NCBI RefSeq assembly: GCF_001723305.1
Contig: NZ_LPWF01000024.1
Location: forward strand, 1 to 64,000
DNA length: 64,000 nucleotides
Direction of reading: 5' to 3'
From: Methyloceanibacter superfactus
Lineage (GTDB): Bacteria > Pseudomonadota > Alphaproteobacteria > Rhizobiales > Methyloligellaceae
Made by a program: the position numbers and the translations under genes. Position 1 is the stretch's first letter. Every line of letters starts with the position of its first letter. Shown in pieces: positions 48,119 through 58,080 of this stretch. The notes under the pieces were generated by a model that made no database searches, was not told the DNA's origin, and saw only the letters and a list, made by a program, of their open reading frames with translations.

Positions 48119-49489
48119 ATGTCTGTTCGCGCGCCTCTTTCCGCCCTCGTGCTAAGGCTTGGCGCCTCGCTGGCGGCGCTTGCATTGTTGGCTGTACCCG
48201 CAGCGGCTCAAGGGAGCGGCATGATTATTCAAGAAGTGACGAGCCCCGGCGGCATCAAGGCATGGTTGGTGGAGAGCCACGCAAATCCCCTCATCGCCAT
48301 CCGCTTCGCCTTCCGTGGCGGCGCGTCCCAGGACGCCCCGCGCAAGGAAGGCGTCGCCTATTTCGTGACGGCCATGATGGACGAGGGGGCGGGCGATCTC
48401 GACGCCACCGCCTTCCAGGAGCGCGAGCAGGAGCTCGCCATGCGCATGGACATCGATGCCGGCCGTGACGTCATGCTCGGCACGGTCCAGACGTTGACCG
48501 AGAACAAGGACGAGGTCTTCGAGCTGGTGCGGCTCGTGCTGTCGCAGCCGCGCTTTGACGAAGACGCCATGGAGCGCGTGCGCGCGCAGATTCTCGCCGG
48601 GCTCAAATTCGATGAGAACGATCCCGAGACCGTGGCCTCGCTGGCTTGGGACAAGCTGGCCTTCCGCGACCATCCCTACGGGCGCCGGAAGGCACCTCCG
48701 CCTTCGATGGCCGCCATCACGCGCGACGATCTCCGCGATTACGTGAAGCGCGTGTTCGCACGCGACAAGCTCTCGATCTCGGTGGTCGGCGACATCGACG
48801 CCGAGGCGCTCGGCAAGGCGCTCGATACGATGTTTGGCGATTTGCCGGAACACTCCGACCTCGTGACCGTGGCCGAGGCGAAGCTGCCGACCGGCCCCAC
48901 CCGCGAGGTCATCGTCATGGACGTGCCCCAGTCGGTCGCCCAGTTCGGCCATACCGGCATCGGCCGCCAGGATGACGATTTCATTCCGGCTTATGTGCTC
49001 AACTACATCATCGGCGGCGGCGGTTTCTCCTCGCGCTTGATGGAAGAGGTGCGCGAGAAGCGCGGTCTGGCCTACTCGGTCTATTCCAACCTCTATCCCT
49101 ATCAGCACGCGGCGGTTTTCATCGGCCATGTGGCCACCAAGAACGAGGCGGTGGGCCAGTCGCTCGCGGTGATCGAGGAAGAGCTGCAGCGGCTTGCCGA
49201 GCAGGGCCCGAGCGCCGAGGAGCTGGAGAGCGCCAAGGCCTATCTCACCGGCGCCTATGCCTTGCGCTTCGAGTCGTCGTCCAGCATCGCCAGCCAGCTC
49301 TTGTGGATCCAGATCGAGGATCTCGGCATCGACTATGTCACCAGACGCAACGAGCTGGTCGAGGCGGTGACGCTCGACGACATCAAGCGGGTGGCCAAGC
49401 GCATGCTGGCGGGCGACAGCCTCATCACCACCATCGTCGGCAAGCCGGTCGAGCCGGCGGACGTGACCTCGGTCGGCGCCCCCGGCTAG
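48119..49489 (+). CDS. M16 peptidase homologue, non-catalytic partner
   Basis: 456 residues with a signal peptide (LVLRLGASLAALALLAVPAA, cleaved near AAA-Q). At the place of H-x-x-E-H it has VAYFVTAMMDEGAG, so zinc ligands are missing. The substrate-binding R/Y pair of the partner subunit is present (FSSRLMEEVREKRGLAYSVY). It starts five bases after the stop of the catalytic subunit. With it, it should build the closed chamber of an M16B heterodimer. Frame intact. Confidence 0.88.
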   Translation: MSVRAPLSALVLRLGASLAALALLAVPAAAQGSGMIIQEVTSPGGIKAWLVESHANPLIAIRFAFRGGASQDAPRKEGVAYFVTAMMDEGAGDLDATAFQEREQELAMRMDIDAGRDVMLGTVQTLTENKDEVFELVRLVLSQPRFDEDAMERVRAQILAGLKFDENDPETVASLAWDKLAFRDHPYGRRKAPPPSMAAITRDDLRDYVKRVFARDKLSISVVGDIDAEALGKALDTMFGDLPEHSDLVTVAEAKLPTGPTREVIVMDVPQSVAQFGHTGIGRQDDDFIPAYVLNYIIGGGGFSSRLMEEVREKRGLAYSVYSNLYPYQHAAVFIGHVATKNEAVGQSLAVIEEELQRLAEQGPSAEELESAKAYLTGAYALRFESSSSIASQLLWIQIEDLGIDYVTRRNELVEAVTLDDIKRVAKRMLAGDSLITTIVGKPVEPADVTSVGAPG

Positions 49490-49583
49490 GCCGGCATCTG
49501 AGACGCCCATTCGCCCCCATCGCCCCTAGAATCGGCTAGAGTGCGGACCCCGCCGGTATTCCGCCGCGCGCGCGAGGCATGCG

Positions 49584-51386
49584 ATGGCCATTCGTCAGCT
49601 GCCGCCGAACCTCATAAATCGCATTGCCGCGGGTGAGGTCGTCGAGCGGCCTGCAAGCGTCGTCAAGGAGTTGGTGGAGAACGCCATCGACGCCGGGGCG
49701 CGCCGTATCGACGTCACCGCCACCGGTGGGGGCCTCCAGCTCATCCGCGTCGCCGACGATGGCGCCGGCATGGGCCCCGACGATCTGGCGCTCGCGGTCG
49801 AGCGCCACGCCACCTCCAAGCTGAACGGCGACGATCTCTCCCACATTCTGACGCTCGGCTTTCGCGGCGAGGCGCTGCCGTCGATCGGCGCGGTCGCCAG
49901 ATTGTCCATCACCAGCCGCGCCCAAGGCGCCAAGGAGGCCGCCACCATCACCGTGGACGGCGGGCGCAAGGCGCCGTTGAAGCCGGCCGCGCGGTCCTCC
50001 GGCACCGAGGTCGAAGTGCGCGACCTGTTCTACGCCACGCCCGCCCGGCTGAAATTCATGAAGTCCGAGCGCGCCGAGGCGGCGGCCATTGCCGACACTA
50101 TGAAACGGCTGGCCCTCGCCCATCCGGACATCGCCTTCGCACTGTCTAATGGCGAGCGCACCACGCTGCGCCTCGAGGCCTGCCCGCCCGGGCTGATGGA
50201 TCATGCGCTGGCGCGCATGGGGCGCATCCTCGGGTCCGATTTCGTCGACGACGCGCTGCCCGTCTCGGCGGTGCGCGGCACGATGAGCGTCGAGGGCTTT
50301 GCCGGCCTCCCCACGCTCCATCGGCCGAACGGGATGCAGGCCTATCTCGTGGTCAATGGCCGGCCGGTGCGCGACAAGCTGATCGCGGGCACCGTGCGCG
50401 CCGCCTATGGCGACCTCGTGCCCAGGGGACGCTATCCCATGCTGGCGCTGTTTCTGACCGTGCCGCCCGAGGAGGTGGACGTGAACGTCCATCCCGCCAA
50501 GACGGAACTGCGATTCCGCGATCCCAACGCCGTGCGCTCGCTCCTGATCGGGGCGTTGCGCGAGGCGCTGGGCGCCGCCGGCCACCGCGCCACGGCGAGC
50601 CTGTCCCAATCGGCGCTCGAGCGCATGGTGCGCCCGTCCGCGCCGCACGCCTATGCCGGCCCGCAAGCCTATCAGAGCCGCCCGAGCCCGCGCACATTCG
50701 GGCTGGCGGAGCGCGGCCAGGCGCCGCTCACGCCCGTCTCGATGCCCAGCGGCGATACGCGCGGCAGCACCATCTCCGACGACGAGACCGGGACCGACTA
50801 CCCGCTCGGCGCCGCCCGCGCGCAAGTGCAGGACACCTTCATCATCGCCGAGACGGATGACGCGCTCGTCATCGTCGATCAACACGCCGCCCATGAGCGC
50901 CTGGTTTATGAGCGCCTCAAGCGGAGTTACGGCAATGGCGGCATCGCCCGGCAGATGCTGCTCATCCCCGAAGTGTCGGAATTCGACGGCGAGGCGGCAG
51001 CCGCATTGGTGGCCGCGTCAGATGCCTTGGAACGCCTGGGGCTCGTGGTCGAGGCGTTCGGCCCCGAGGCCATCGTCGTGCGCGAAGTGCCGGGCCTGCT
51101 CGGCAATTGCGATGTGAAAGGTCTATTGTCGGACTTGGCGGCGGCGCTCGCCGAGGCGGACGACGGGGAAGGGAGCGGTCTCCTGGCGGACCGGCTCGAT
51201 CATGTGCTCTCCACCATGGCCTGCCACGGCAGCGTCCGGGCGGGGCGGCGCCTTTCACCCGAGGAGATGAACGCGCTCCTCCGCGACATGGAGAGGACGC
51301 CCTTCTCGGGCCAGTGCAATCATGGCCGTCCCACCTATATCGAGCTCAAGCTCACGGACATCGAGAAGCTGTTCTCGCGCCGCTAG
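49584..51386 (+). CDS. mutL: DNA mismatch repair protein MutL
   Basis: 600 residues. N-terminal GHKL ATPase: ELVENAIDAGARRIDV, DDGAGMGPDD, RHATSKL and GFRGEALPSIG. C-terminal dimer domain contains DQHAAHERLVYERL, which matches the D-Q-H-A-x2-E-x4-E metal-binding motif of MutL proteins with nicking endonuclease activity, so this organism probably lacks a MutH-dependent pathway. The end CPHGRP region is present as QCNHGRPTYIELKL. Frame intact. Its last 35 bases overlap the convergent gene on the other strand. Confidence 0.95.
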   Translation: MAIRQLPPNLINRIAAGEVVERPASVVKELVENAIDAGARRIDVTATGGGLQLIRVADDGAGMGPDDLALAVERHATSKLNGDDLSHILTLGFRGEALPSIGAVARLSITSRAQGAKEAATITVDGGRKAPLKPAARSSGTEVEVRDLFYATPARLKFMKSERAEAAAIADTMKRLALAHPDIAFALSNGERTTLRLEACPPGLMDHALARMGRILGSDFVDDALPVSAVRGTMSVEGFAGLPTLHRPNGMQAYLVVNGRPVRDKLIAGTVRAAYGDLVPRGRYPMLALFLTVPPEEVDVNVHPAKTELRFRDPNAVRSLLIGALREALGAAGHRATASLSQSALERMVRPSAPHAYAGPQAYQSRPSPRTFGLAERGQAPLTPVSMPSGDTRGSTISDDETGTDYPLGAARAQVQDTFIIAETDDALVIVDQHAAHERLVYERLKRSYGNGGIARQMLLIPEVSEFDGEAAAALVAASDALERLGLVVEAFGPEAIVVREVPGLLGNCDVKGLLSDLAAALAEADDGEGSGLLADRLDHVLSTMACHGSVRAGRRLSPEEMNALLRDMERTPFSGQCNHGRPTYIELKLTDIEKLFSRR

Positions 51387-51885
51387 AGCTCGACGCGCTC
51401 GGTGCCTGGTGATCGGTGACGCAGGCCGCCAGCGCGGCGATGGCGTCGCGCGTATCGGTCAGCTCGAAGGTGAATTCGGTGCCGTCGGCGACGATCCTGA
51501 GCAGCTTGCCGTGGCGCAGCGCCTCGACCATCGGGTCGGAGTTTTCGAGCGGGATGAGGATGCCGTGCTCGTCGACCACCTTGGCCACGGCGGCGATGGG
51601 GTTTTCCTGGTCGATGATGAGGAGCACCGCCTTGCGGCTGCCGACCTCGAGAGTCTTGGTCTCGTCGGCGATGACGATGCCCCAGTCGAAATCCTTGCTG
51701 ATGACGAAGCCGAGCAGGACGCCCCGCTTCGATTCCGCCGTCATGGTGCAGTCGGAGAACTGGCCGTCCGAGTCGTAATTGGCGTCGCCCTGCCAGACGC
51801 CCGAGGTAAAGCGATCCTCGACGATGTCCGTCGCTGCGGCGGCCGCCAGAATCAAAGGCGCAAAAAGCAACGCGCGTAAAATCAT
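51352..51885 (-). CDS. Small secreted protein of unknown function
   Basis: 177 residues from ATG 51885, with a signal peptide (MILRALLFAPLILAAAAATD). The mature part looks like a compact beta-rich domain (FTSGVWQGDANYDSDGQFSD; SKRGVLLGFVISKDFDWGIV) with cysteines at FSDCTMTAE and AACVTDH. Such domains are common in Rhizobiales hypothetical proteins. Its last 35 bases overlap the 3' end of mutL, so the C-terminal Ser-rich tail (APSASSSSGARTAS) may be fortuitous. Confidence 0.6.
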   Translation of the reverse strand: MILRALLFAPLILAAAAATDIVEDRFTSGVWQGDANYDSDGQFSDCTMTAESKRGVLLGFVISKDFDWGIVIADETKTLEVGSRKAVLLIIDQENPIAAVAKVVDEHGILIPLENSDPMVEALRHGKLLRIVADGTEFTFELTDTRDAIAALAACVTDHQAPSASSSSGARTASRCP

Positions 51886-51956
51886 CAGCCTCCCCACTCC
51901 TGCGCCTTGTTGTATTTAAACATATTTCTTGGGCCGGTGGGGCGATGGGCCGGATT

Positions 51957-52517
51957 CTAGTCCCCTGATTTGGCGATGCCGATCTCCGTGGTGCCGTAGC
52001 GCCGCCGGTCGATCTCCACGAAGGGCTGCGGCCACGGCACGGCGACGCCGGCGCGGTCCTCGATGACGGCGATGGCCTCGTCTTTCACCCAGCCCCCGTC
52101 GATTGCCGAGGCCAGCGCCCGCTCTCCGAGACTTTGCGCGTATGGCGGGTCGCAGAAGACGAGATCGAAGGGCGCCAGCGTGCCGGCGGGCCCGAGGCTC
52201 GTCGCGTCCCGCCGCCAGATCTTGGTGACGCCGGTGAGGCCCAAGGCCTCCACGTTGCGGCGGATGGCGGCCCGGGCGGCGGCTCCCTCCTCGATGAAGA
52301 GGCAGAACCGTGCCCCGCGCGACAGTGCCTCGAGCCCGAGCGCGCCGGAGCCGGCGAACAGGTCAAGCACGCGCGAGCCCTCGAAGTCGACGGCCGGTGC
52401 GCCATGCTCCAGGACGTTGAACAGAGCCTGGCGCACCCGGTCCGAGGTGGGCCTGGTGGCGAGCCCCTCCGGCGCCTCGATCTTGGCGCCTTTGAATTTG
52501 CCGGTGATGATCCTCAT
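51957..52517 (-). CDS. rsmD: 16S rRNA m2G966 methyltransferase RsmD
   Basis: Methylates the N2 of G966 in 16S rRNA. 186 residues. The start MRIITGKFKGAKIEAPEG and RPTSDRVRQALFNVLEH are diagnostic; the SAM motif is VLDLFAGSGALGLEALSRG and the catalytic motif is FDLVFCDPPYA (DPPY). Its start overlaps the stop of the pseudouridine synthase gene (ATGA on the complement strand), so the two are translationally coupled. Confidence 0.95.
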   Translation of the reverse strand: MRIITGKFKGAKIEAPEGLATRPTSDRVRQALFNVLEHGAPAVDFEGSRVLDLFAGSGALGLEALSRGARFCLFIEEGAAARAAIRRNVEALGLTGVTKIWRRDATSLGPAGTLAPFDLVFCDPPYAQSLGERALASAIDGGWVKDEAIAVIEDRAGVAVPWPQPFVEIDRRRYGTTEIGIAKSGD

Positions 52518-53418
52518 CGCCGGCGCGTCGCTTGCCGGTCGAGATGCCCACGGCGCAGGCCGAATTCCGCGGCGAGCTTTTCGCCGAGCTGGTCGACGAT
52601 CACTTTCGGCTTCACCTCTTCCACCATGCCCGCCGCCAGATCACCGAGCGCGAACGGCCCGAAGGAGATGCGGATCAGCCGGTTCACGGTGAGCCCGAGA
52701 TGCTCGGCGATGCGCTTCACCTCGCGATTCTTGCCCTCGCGAAGCCCCAGCATCAGCCACTGATTGGTACCTTGCTGCCGCTCGAGCGTGGCTTCGACCG
52801 GGCCGTAATTCACCCCGTCGATGGTGACGCCCTGTTTCAGGCCGTCGAGCGCCTCTTGCGTCACCCGGCCATGTACGCGCACTCGGTAGCGCCGCACCCA
52901 GCCGGTGCTCGGCAGCTCCAGATGCCGCGCCAGGGCGCCGTCGGTGGTGAGCAGCAGAAGCCCCTCGGTATTGATGTCGAGCCGGCCGACCGACACCACG
53001 CGTGGCAGCTTGGCCGGTAGCGCCTCGAACACGGTCTTGCGACCGAGCGGGTCCTTATGGCTGGTGACGAGGCCTTTCGGCTTGTTGTAGCGCCACAGCC
53101 GCGCCGGTTCCGCTTGGGGCAGGGGCTGACCGTCCACGGTGACAGTATCGGCGGGGCCCACCACATGGGCGGGCGCTTGAGCACCGTGCCGTTGACGGCG
53201 ACCCGCCCCGCCTCGATCCATTTCTCCGCGTCGCGGCGCGAGCAGAGCCCGGCATGGGCCATGGCCTTGGCGATGCGCATGGGCTCGGGCGCGCGGATTG
53301 GCTCCGGCGCGCGCTTCGGCCCGGGCCCGCGTTTGGGCTCGGGCGCACGTTTGGGCGCACCCCCCTTTTTCGGAGCCGCTTGACCCCGGCTTCGCTTCTC
53401 GCCCAGTTTGTCCGCCAT
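52514..53418 (-). CDS. RluB-type 23S rRNA pseudouridine synthase, frameshifted near 53172
   Basis: 301 residues after correction. A basic Pro-rich N-terminal tail (KKGGAPKRAPEPKRGPGPKR) is followed by an S4 RNA-binding domain (AKAMAHAGLCSRRDAEKWIE) and the RsuA/RluB catalytic domain with the Asp in VVSVGRLDINTEGLLLLTTD. The frame breaks after VLKRP; one more C restores AHVVGPADTVTVDGQPLPQ. The short 235-residue frame that is open as read lacks the S4 domain. RluB or RluE/RsuA activity cannot be told apart with certainty. Divergent from tadA. Confidence 0.88.
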
Positions 53419-53476
53419 GACGGCGAGATATGCAGATGCAGGGGGTTCAGACAAGAGCTCCCTGGATAAGAGTCCC

Positions 53477-53908
53477 ATGGAGCTGGCGCTCGCGGAGGCC
53501 GAGGCCGCGCGCGACCGCGGCGAGGTGCCCATCGGCGCCGCGGTCGTGAGCGCAAGCGGGGCGGTGCTGGCCCGAGCCGGCAACCGCACGCTCGAATTGC
53601 GCGATCCCACGGCCCATGCGGAGCTATTGGCGATCCGCGGGGCTTGCGCCGAGCTTGGCAGCGAGCGGCTCGTCGACTGCGATCTCTATGTCACGCTCGA
53701 GCCCTGCGCCATGTGCGCCGCGGCGATCTCCTTCGCCCGCATCCGGCGGCTCTATTTCGGCGCGGCGGACGAGAAGGGCGGCGCCGTGGAGCATGGCCCG
53801 CGCTTCTTCCAGCAGGCCACCTGCCACCACGCGCCGGACGTCTATGGCGGCATCGGCGAGGCCAAGGCCGCTAGCTTGCTCAAGGGCTTCTTCGCAGCCC
53901 GGCGCTAG
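53477..53908 (+). CDS. tadA: tRNA adenosine(34) deaminase TadA
   Basis: Makes inosine at the wobble base of tRNA-Arg. 143 residues. Zinc and catalytic motifs: DPTAHAELLAIRG (H-A-E) and LEPCAMCAAAISFARI (P-C-x-x-C); the tail GGAVEHGPRFFQQATCHHAP is typical of bacterial TadA. ATG 53477 gives the normal N-terminus MELALAEAEAARDRGEVPIG; the open frame extends to a TTG at 53408 that overlaps the divergent pseudouridine synthase gene. Confidence 0.94.
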   Translation: MELALAEAEAARDRGEVPIGAAVVSASGAVLARAGNRTLELRDPTAHAELLAIRGACAELGSERLVDCDLYVTLEPCAMCAAAISFARIRRLYFGAADEKGGAVEHGPRFFQQATCHHAPDVYGGIGEAKAASLLKGFFAARR

Positions 53909-53918
53909 AAGCGCGAGC

Positions 53919-54140
53919 TTAGTTCTGCAGGTTCAGGTTCCACTTGCCCGGCGTGTACCAGAGGCAGCCGTTGAGCTGCTCGGACCACAGGCATTTCTGG
54001 CCGGGGCGGGGGCCGGGGAGCGTGCCGTTCCGCTTATGGGTGAGGAGGGACTCCTCCCAGCGCTGACCGACGCTTTCGGCGGCAAGAGCGGCGGTCATCG
54101 ACAGGACGAGGAAGCTTAGGCCGATTATCAGGGGGCGCAT
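53919..54140 (-). CDS. Small secreted protein of unknown function
   Basis: 73 residues: signal peptide (MRPLIIGLSFLVLSMTAALA, cleaved near ALA-AE) and a short mature chain with two cysteines and three tryptophans (KCLWSEQLNGCLWYTPGKW), likely disulfide-bonded. GGAG lies upstream of ATG 54140. I recognise no family. Between its start and the gene at 54417 (276 bases, AT-richer than the rest) I see no gene, only possible promoter sequence. Confidence 0.6.
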   Translation of the reverse strand: MRPLIIGLSFLVLSMTAALAAESVGQRWEESLLTHKRNGTLPGPRPGQKCLWSEQLNGCLWYTPGKWNLNLQN

Positions 54141-54416
54141 ATCAGTCTCCATGGGGTGAGACCAAATCATCCCTGCGTCGGCCTAATATTGAGTTGAGTA
54201 AACCAGTGAACAAGCCGTGAGTAACGTCTTGCTATACTTGCAACACCCGAGCAACCGTTAGAATAAAATTTGAGAGAAATGCCGCCGGACTAGGGCTCAG
54301 AGCGCCAGGGCAAACGGCTAGCCATGTCCGCTTGGTCATGGCCAAGCACACGCCACAGCAAAAGCGGCGGTCGCGGGCAACCGAATGTCGTGGAGAAAGA
54401 GGAAGACGAAGCGAGT

Positions 54417-54770
54417 CTAGTAGTTCGACTCAGGCGTCCAGTAGCGCATGCTCGGGGGATAGTTGGCTTCCGGATACATGCGCTGGAGTGCCTGGATCTC
54501 GATATTGCCCTTCTCGTAGGGCACGAAGCCGAAATAATACTCCCGGCCGCGAGGCCCGACCCCGGTGGCGTAGGGATAGCGCGGAGTGCGGCCGCGCTGG
54601 AAAATCTTAGTCTGCTCCACCTGCGAAGCATGGCCTTGCGGCGGGGCGACGACGCCCGGCGCGGCGCGAACCGGGCCGGCCCAGGTCAGGAGCCAAATGT
54701 AGAAGAGAATCGCGGCGACCCCCATCAACCCACACAGGGTTTTCTTGGATACGGGGAGGTCGTGCGTCAT
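54417..54770 (-). CDS. Small membrane-anchored protein with SMRY C-terminal signature
   Basis: 117 residues. One transmembrane or signal segment (LMGVAAILFYIWLLTWAG, residues about 14-32) follows MTHDLPVSKKTLCG. The exported part has RTPRYPYATGVGPRGREYYF and ends LQRMYPEANYPPSMRYW plus TPESNY. The last block matches the C-terminus of the protein at 37653-38023 (LQRRFPQTNWPSSMRYF), so the two are paralogues or share a domain. GGAGA precedes ATG 54770. A longer open frame to 54917 lacks coding features. Confidence 0.65.
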   Translation of the reverse strand: MTHDLPVSKKTLCGLMGVAAILFYIWLLTWAGPVRAAPGVVAPPQGHASQVEQTKIFQRGRTPRYPYATGVGPRGREYYFGFVPYEKGNIEIQALQRMYPEANYPPSMRYWTPESNY

Positions 54771-54938
54771 TTGATTCTCCAAACAGGCGCCATATGACTT
54801 GCAGATGGTGACGCCATCGTGAATTCGCAACGCTTCACCACCAGAAAACGGCAAAAACGCGTCGAAGTCGCTCACTTTGCCGGAGGCAAGTGAATCTCTT
54901 GCTAATAGGCATGTCATCTTGAGGGCGGCGGCGTGCCC

Positions 54939-56207
54939 TTAGCGCTTGATCGCCCGCCAGCCGATGTCGCGGCGGCAGAAGCCGCCTGGCCAGCCGATCT
55001 TGTCGACCGCCGCATAAGCCCGGGCTTTCGCGGCGGCGATATCCGCCCCCCGCGCCGTCACCCCGAGCACGCGCCCGCCGGTGGCGAGGACCCGGTCTCC
55101 GTCGCGCTTGGTGCCGGCATGGAAGATCTCCACGTCCGGATCGGCGGCGGCCTCGGTGAGCCCCTTGATCTCGGTGCCCTTCTGGTAGTCGCCGGGATAA
55201 CCCTTCGCAGCCATGACCACGCACAGCGCCGCCGCGTCGTGCCAGTCGAGCGTGACGCCATGAAGTTTGCCTTGCGCGGTGGCGAGGAGCGCCGGCAGCA
55301 GGTCCGACTTGAGGCGCATGACGAGCGCCTGCGTCTCCGGATCGCCGAAGCGCACATTATATTCGATGAGCTTGGGCGCCCCGTCCTGGATCATCAGCCC
55401 GGCATAGAGCACGCCTTTGAAGGGCGTGCCCCGCGCTTTCATGGCCGCGACGGTGGGCGAGATGATCTCGTCCATGACGCGCTTGCAGAGTGTCTCGTCC
55501 ATGATCGGCGCCGGCGAATAGGCGCCCATGCCGCCGGTATTGGGGCCCGTGTCGCCGTCATGCACGCGCTTGTGGTCTTGTGCCGTGGCGAGCGGCAGAG
55601 CGCTCTCGCCGTCCACCAGGACGAAGAAGCTCGCCTCCTCGCCGCTGAGATGCTCCTCCACCACGACCTCGGCGCCTGCTTCCCCAAAGGCGCCGGTGAA
55701 ACAGGCATCGATGGCCGAATAGGCCTCGAAATGCGAATTGGCGATCACCACGCCCTTGCCGGCGGCCGAGCCGTCCGCCTTGATCACCACGGGCAGCGGT
55801 TGCGCGGCCACATGGGACTTGGCGGGCGCGGCTTCCTTGAAGCGGCCGTAAGCCGCGGTCGGGATGCCGTATTCGGCGCAAAGATCCTTGGTGTATCCCT
55901 TGGAGCCTTCGAGCTGCGCCGCCGCCTGCGACGGTCCGAACACGGCAATGCCATGGGCTTCGAGATCGTCGGCAAGACCGGCGACGAGCGGCGCCTCGGG
56001 TCCGATCACGACCAGGCCGATAGCCTTGTCGCGGCAGAATTGCGCCACCGCGTCATGGTCGGCCACGTCGAGCGAAACGCAGTCGGCGACCTCGGCAATG
56101 CCGGCATTCCCCGGCGCGCAATAGAGCGCCTCGAGCAGGGGACTTTGCTTGAGCTTCCAGGCGAGCGCATGCTCGCGTCCGCCGCCGCCGATCAGAAGCA
56201 CATTCAC
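54939..56207 (-). CDS. purD: Phosphoribosylamine-glycine ligase (GAR synthetase)
   Basis: Purine synthesis step 2: joins glycine to phosphoribosylamine with ATP. 422 residues, normal. N-terminus [23 protein letters not shown]-grasp domain with [28 protein letters not shown]-type stretch ([20 protein letters not shown]) and [32 protein letters not shown] is the metal site. Frame intact. It is divergent from xseA, with 126 bases between the starts. Confidence 0.96.
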   Translation of the reverse strand: MNVLLIGGGGREHALAWKLKQSPLLEALYCAPGNAGIAEVADCVSLDVADHDAVAQFCRDKAIGLVVIGPEAPLVAGLADDLEAHGIAVFGPSQAAAQLEGSKGYTKDLCAEYGIPTAAYGRFKEAAPAKSHVAAQPLPVVIKADGSAAGKGVVIANSHFEAYSAIDACFTGAFGEAGAEVVVEEHLSGEEASFFVLVDGESALPLATAQDHKRVHDGDTGPNTGGMGAYSPAPIMDETLCKRVMDEIISPTVAAMKARGTPFKGVLYAGLMIQDGAPKLIEYNVRFGDPETQALVMRLKSDLLPALLATAQGKLHGVTLDWHDAAALCVVMAAKGYPGDYQKGTEIKGLTEAAADPDVEIFHAGTKRDGDRVLATGGRVLGVTARGADIAAAKARAYAAVDKIGWPGGFCRRDIGWRAIKR

Positions 56208-56333
56208 CGCGCTCTACGCTCCGCTGTTCGCTGCCCTTGTCCGCCTTCCGAAGGGCCTATATGCCCTACGAAAGAAGATGCGGGCGCTCTTAGCACGAGA
56301 CGGCGCGTCCGCGAAAATGAGATGACGTGAGAA

Positions 56334-57790
56334 ATGGCCAGCCGCATCCCTAAAGAGACCCAGACGAATCTCATCGAGTACACCGTTTCCGAGCTCGCCT
56401 TCGCGCTCAAACGGACGGTGGAGGACGCCTATGGCTCGTGCGGCTGCGTGGCGAGGTCTCCGGCTATCGCGGACCCCACGCCTCAGGCCATTGCTATTTC
56501 ACCATCAAGGACGAGAAGGCCTGCATCGAGGCGGTCGTCTGGCGCTCGACCTTCGCCCGGCTGAAGTTCAAGCCGGAAGAGGGGCTGGAGGTCATCGCCA
56601 AGGGCAAGATCACCACCTATCCAGACCGGTCCAAGTACCAGATCGTCATCGACGACATCGAGCCGGCGGGCGTCGGCGCCCTCATGGCTTTGCTCGAGCA
56701 GCGGAAGAAGCAGCTCGCCGCCGAAGGCCTGTTCGACGAGGCGCGCAAGCTGGCGCTGCCGTATCTGCCGCGCGTCATCGGCGTGGTGACTTCCCCCACG
56801 GGCGCGGTGATCCGCGATATCCTCCATCGCCTGGAGGATCGCTTTCCCACCCATGTTCTGGTCTGGCCGGTGCGCGTCCAGGGCGAGACTTGCGCGGCCG
56901 AAGTGGCGGCGGCCATTCACGGTTTCAACGCCGGCACGGTCTCGCGCATGCCGCGCCCGGATCTCATTATCGTCGCCCGCGGCGGCGGCAGCCTCGAGGA
57001 TCTCTGGGGCTTCAACGAGGAGATCGTCGCCCGCGCCGTGGCCGCGAGCGCCATTCCGCTGATCTCGGCGGTCGGCCATGAGACCGACTGGACCATCATC
57101 GACCTCGTCGCCGACCACCGCGCGCCGACGCCGACCGCCGCCGCCGAGCGCGCGGTGCCGGTGCGCGCCGATCTGCTCATCGCGGTGCGGAGCTTCGGCC
57201 TGCGGGGCGCGAGCACGCTCAGGCGCGCCTTGGAGAATTTCCGCACCCGTTTCATCGGCTCCGCGCGGGGGCTGCCGCGCCGCGCCGACATTCTCGGTCT
57301 GCCGCGCCAGCGCCTCGATGCCGCGAGCCACAAATTGCCCCGCGCGCTCCTCGCCAACGCGGTGGCTCATCGCACAGGGCTCGACCGTGCCGGCTCGCGG
57401 CTGCGTCCCCATCTCGTGGCGCGGGCAGCCATCGCCGGCCGCGACAAGCTCATCCGCCTCGACCGCGCCAAGGCGCGCTCGCTCGCAAGCCTGATGGATC
57501 GCGCGCGCCGCCGTCTCGACGGGCAGGCGAAGCTGCTCTCCACGCTCGGCTATCACAATGTCCTGGCGCGCGGCTTCACCCTGGTGCGTGCCGCCGACGG
57601 CACCATGATCCGCTATGCGAGCGAGGTGCAACCGGGCGCCGCCCTGGACATCGAGTTCGCCGATGGCCATGTTGACGCCCATGCCGATCCGCGCGGGGGC
57701 AAGACGGAGAGCTCTTCGCAGAAGACAGATGCGGCTCCGGCGAAACAGGCGCGTAAGCCCGCTGACGGAAAGCAGGGAAGTCTTCTTTAG
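56334..57790 (+). CDS. xseA: Exodeoxyribonuclease VII large subunit, frameshifted near 56434
   Basis: Catalytic subunit of the single-strand-specific exonuclease VII. 485 residues after correction. The N-terminal OB domain starts [16 protein letters not shown]; as read it breaks, and one more C in GGCTCGTG gives [20 protein letters not shown]. The catalytic domain follows ([57 protein letters not shown]), then a coiled-coil segment. The C-terminal tail is Lys/Ala-rich and ends KQGSLL, frequent in alphaproteobacteria. DUF2093 follows, as usual. Confidence 0.94.
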
Positions 57791-57854
57791 CGCGCTAGCA
57801 ACCGATGGGCCGTGAGGCTATGGTGACGGACCACGAGAGAGTGCCACGGATTTG

Positions 57855-58072
57855 ATGAACCGCTTCGAACGCAATCTCGGCTTCAAGGGCGAGGCCAAGC
57901 TCAAATATCTCGACGGGGAAGTCCAGGTCTGACGCCCGGCGACTTCGTGCGCTGTGCCGTCACCGGCAAGGCCATCCCGCTCGACGAGCTGCGCTATTGG
58001 AGCGTGGATCTGCAAGAGGCCTATGCCGACGCGGAAACCTCTCTCAAGCGCTTCCGCGATACCCGCGTCTAA
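57855..58072 (+). CDS. DUF2093 protein, frameshifted near 57929
   Basis: Short conserved alphaproteobacterial protein of 72 residues, hidden by a frameshift. ATG 57855 opens MNRFERNLGFKGEAKLKYLD then GEVQV and hits TGA; with one more C (GTCTGACG to GTCCTGACG, about 57929) it goes on as LTPGDFVRCAVTGKAIPLDE, LRYWSVDLQEAYADAETSLK and ends at TAA 58070-58072. The block LRYWSVD-x-QEAY is the DUF2093 signature. Function unknown; position right after xseA is conserved in the order. Confidence 0.8.
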
Positions 58073-58080
58073 TCGCTAGA

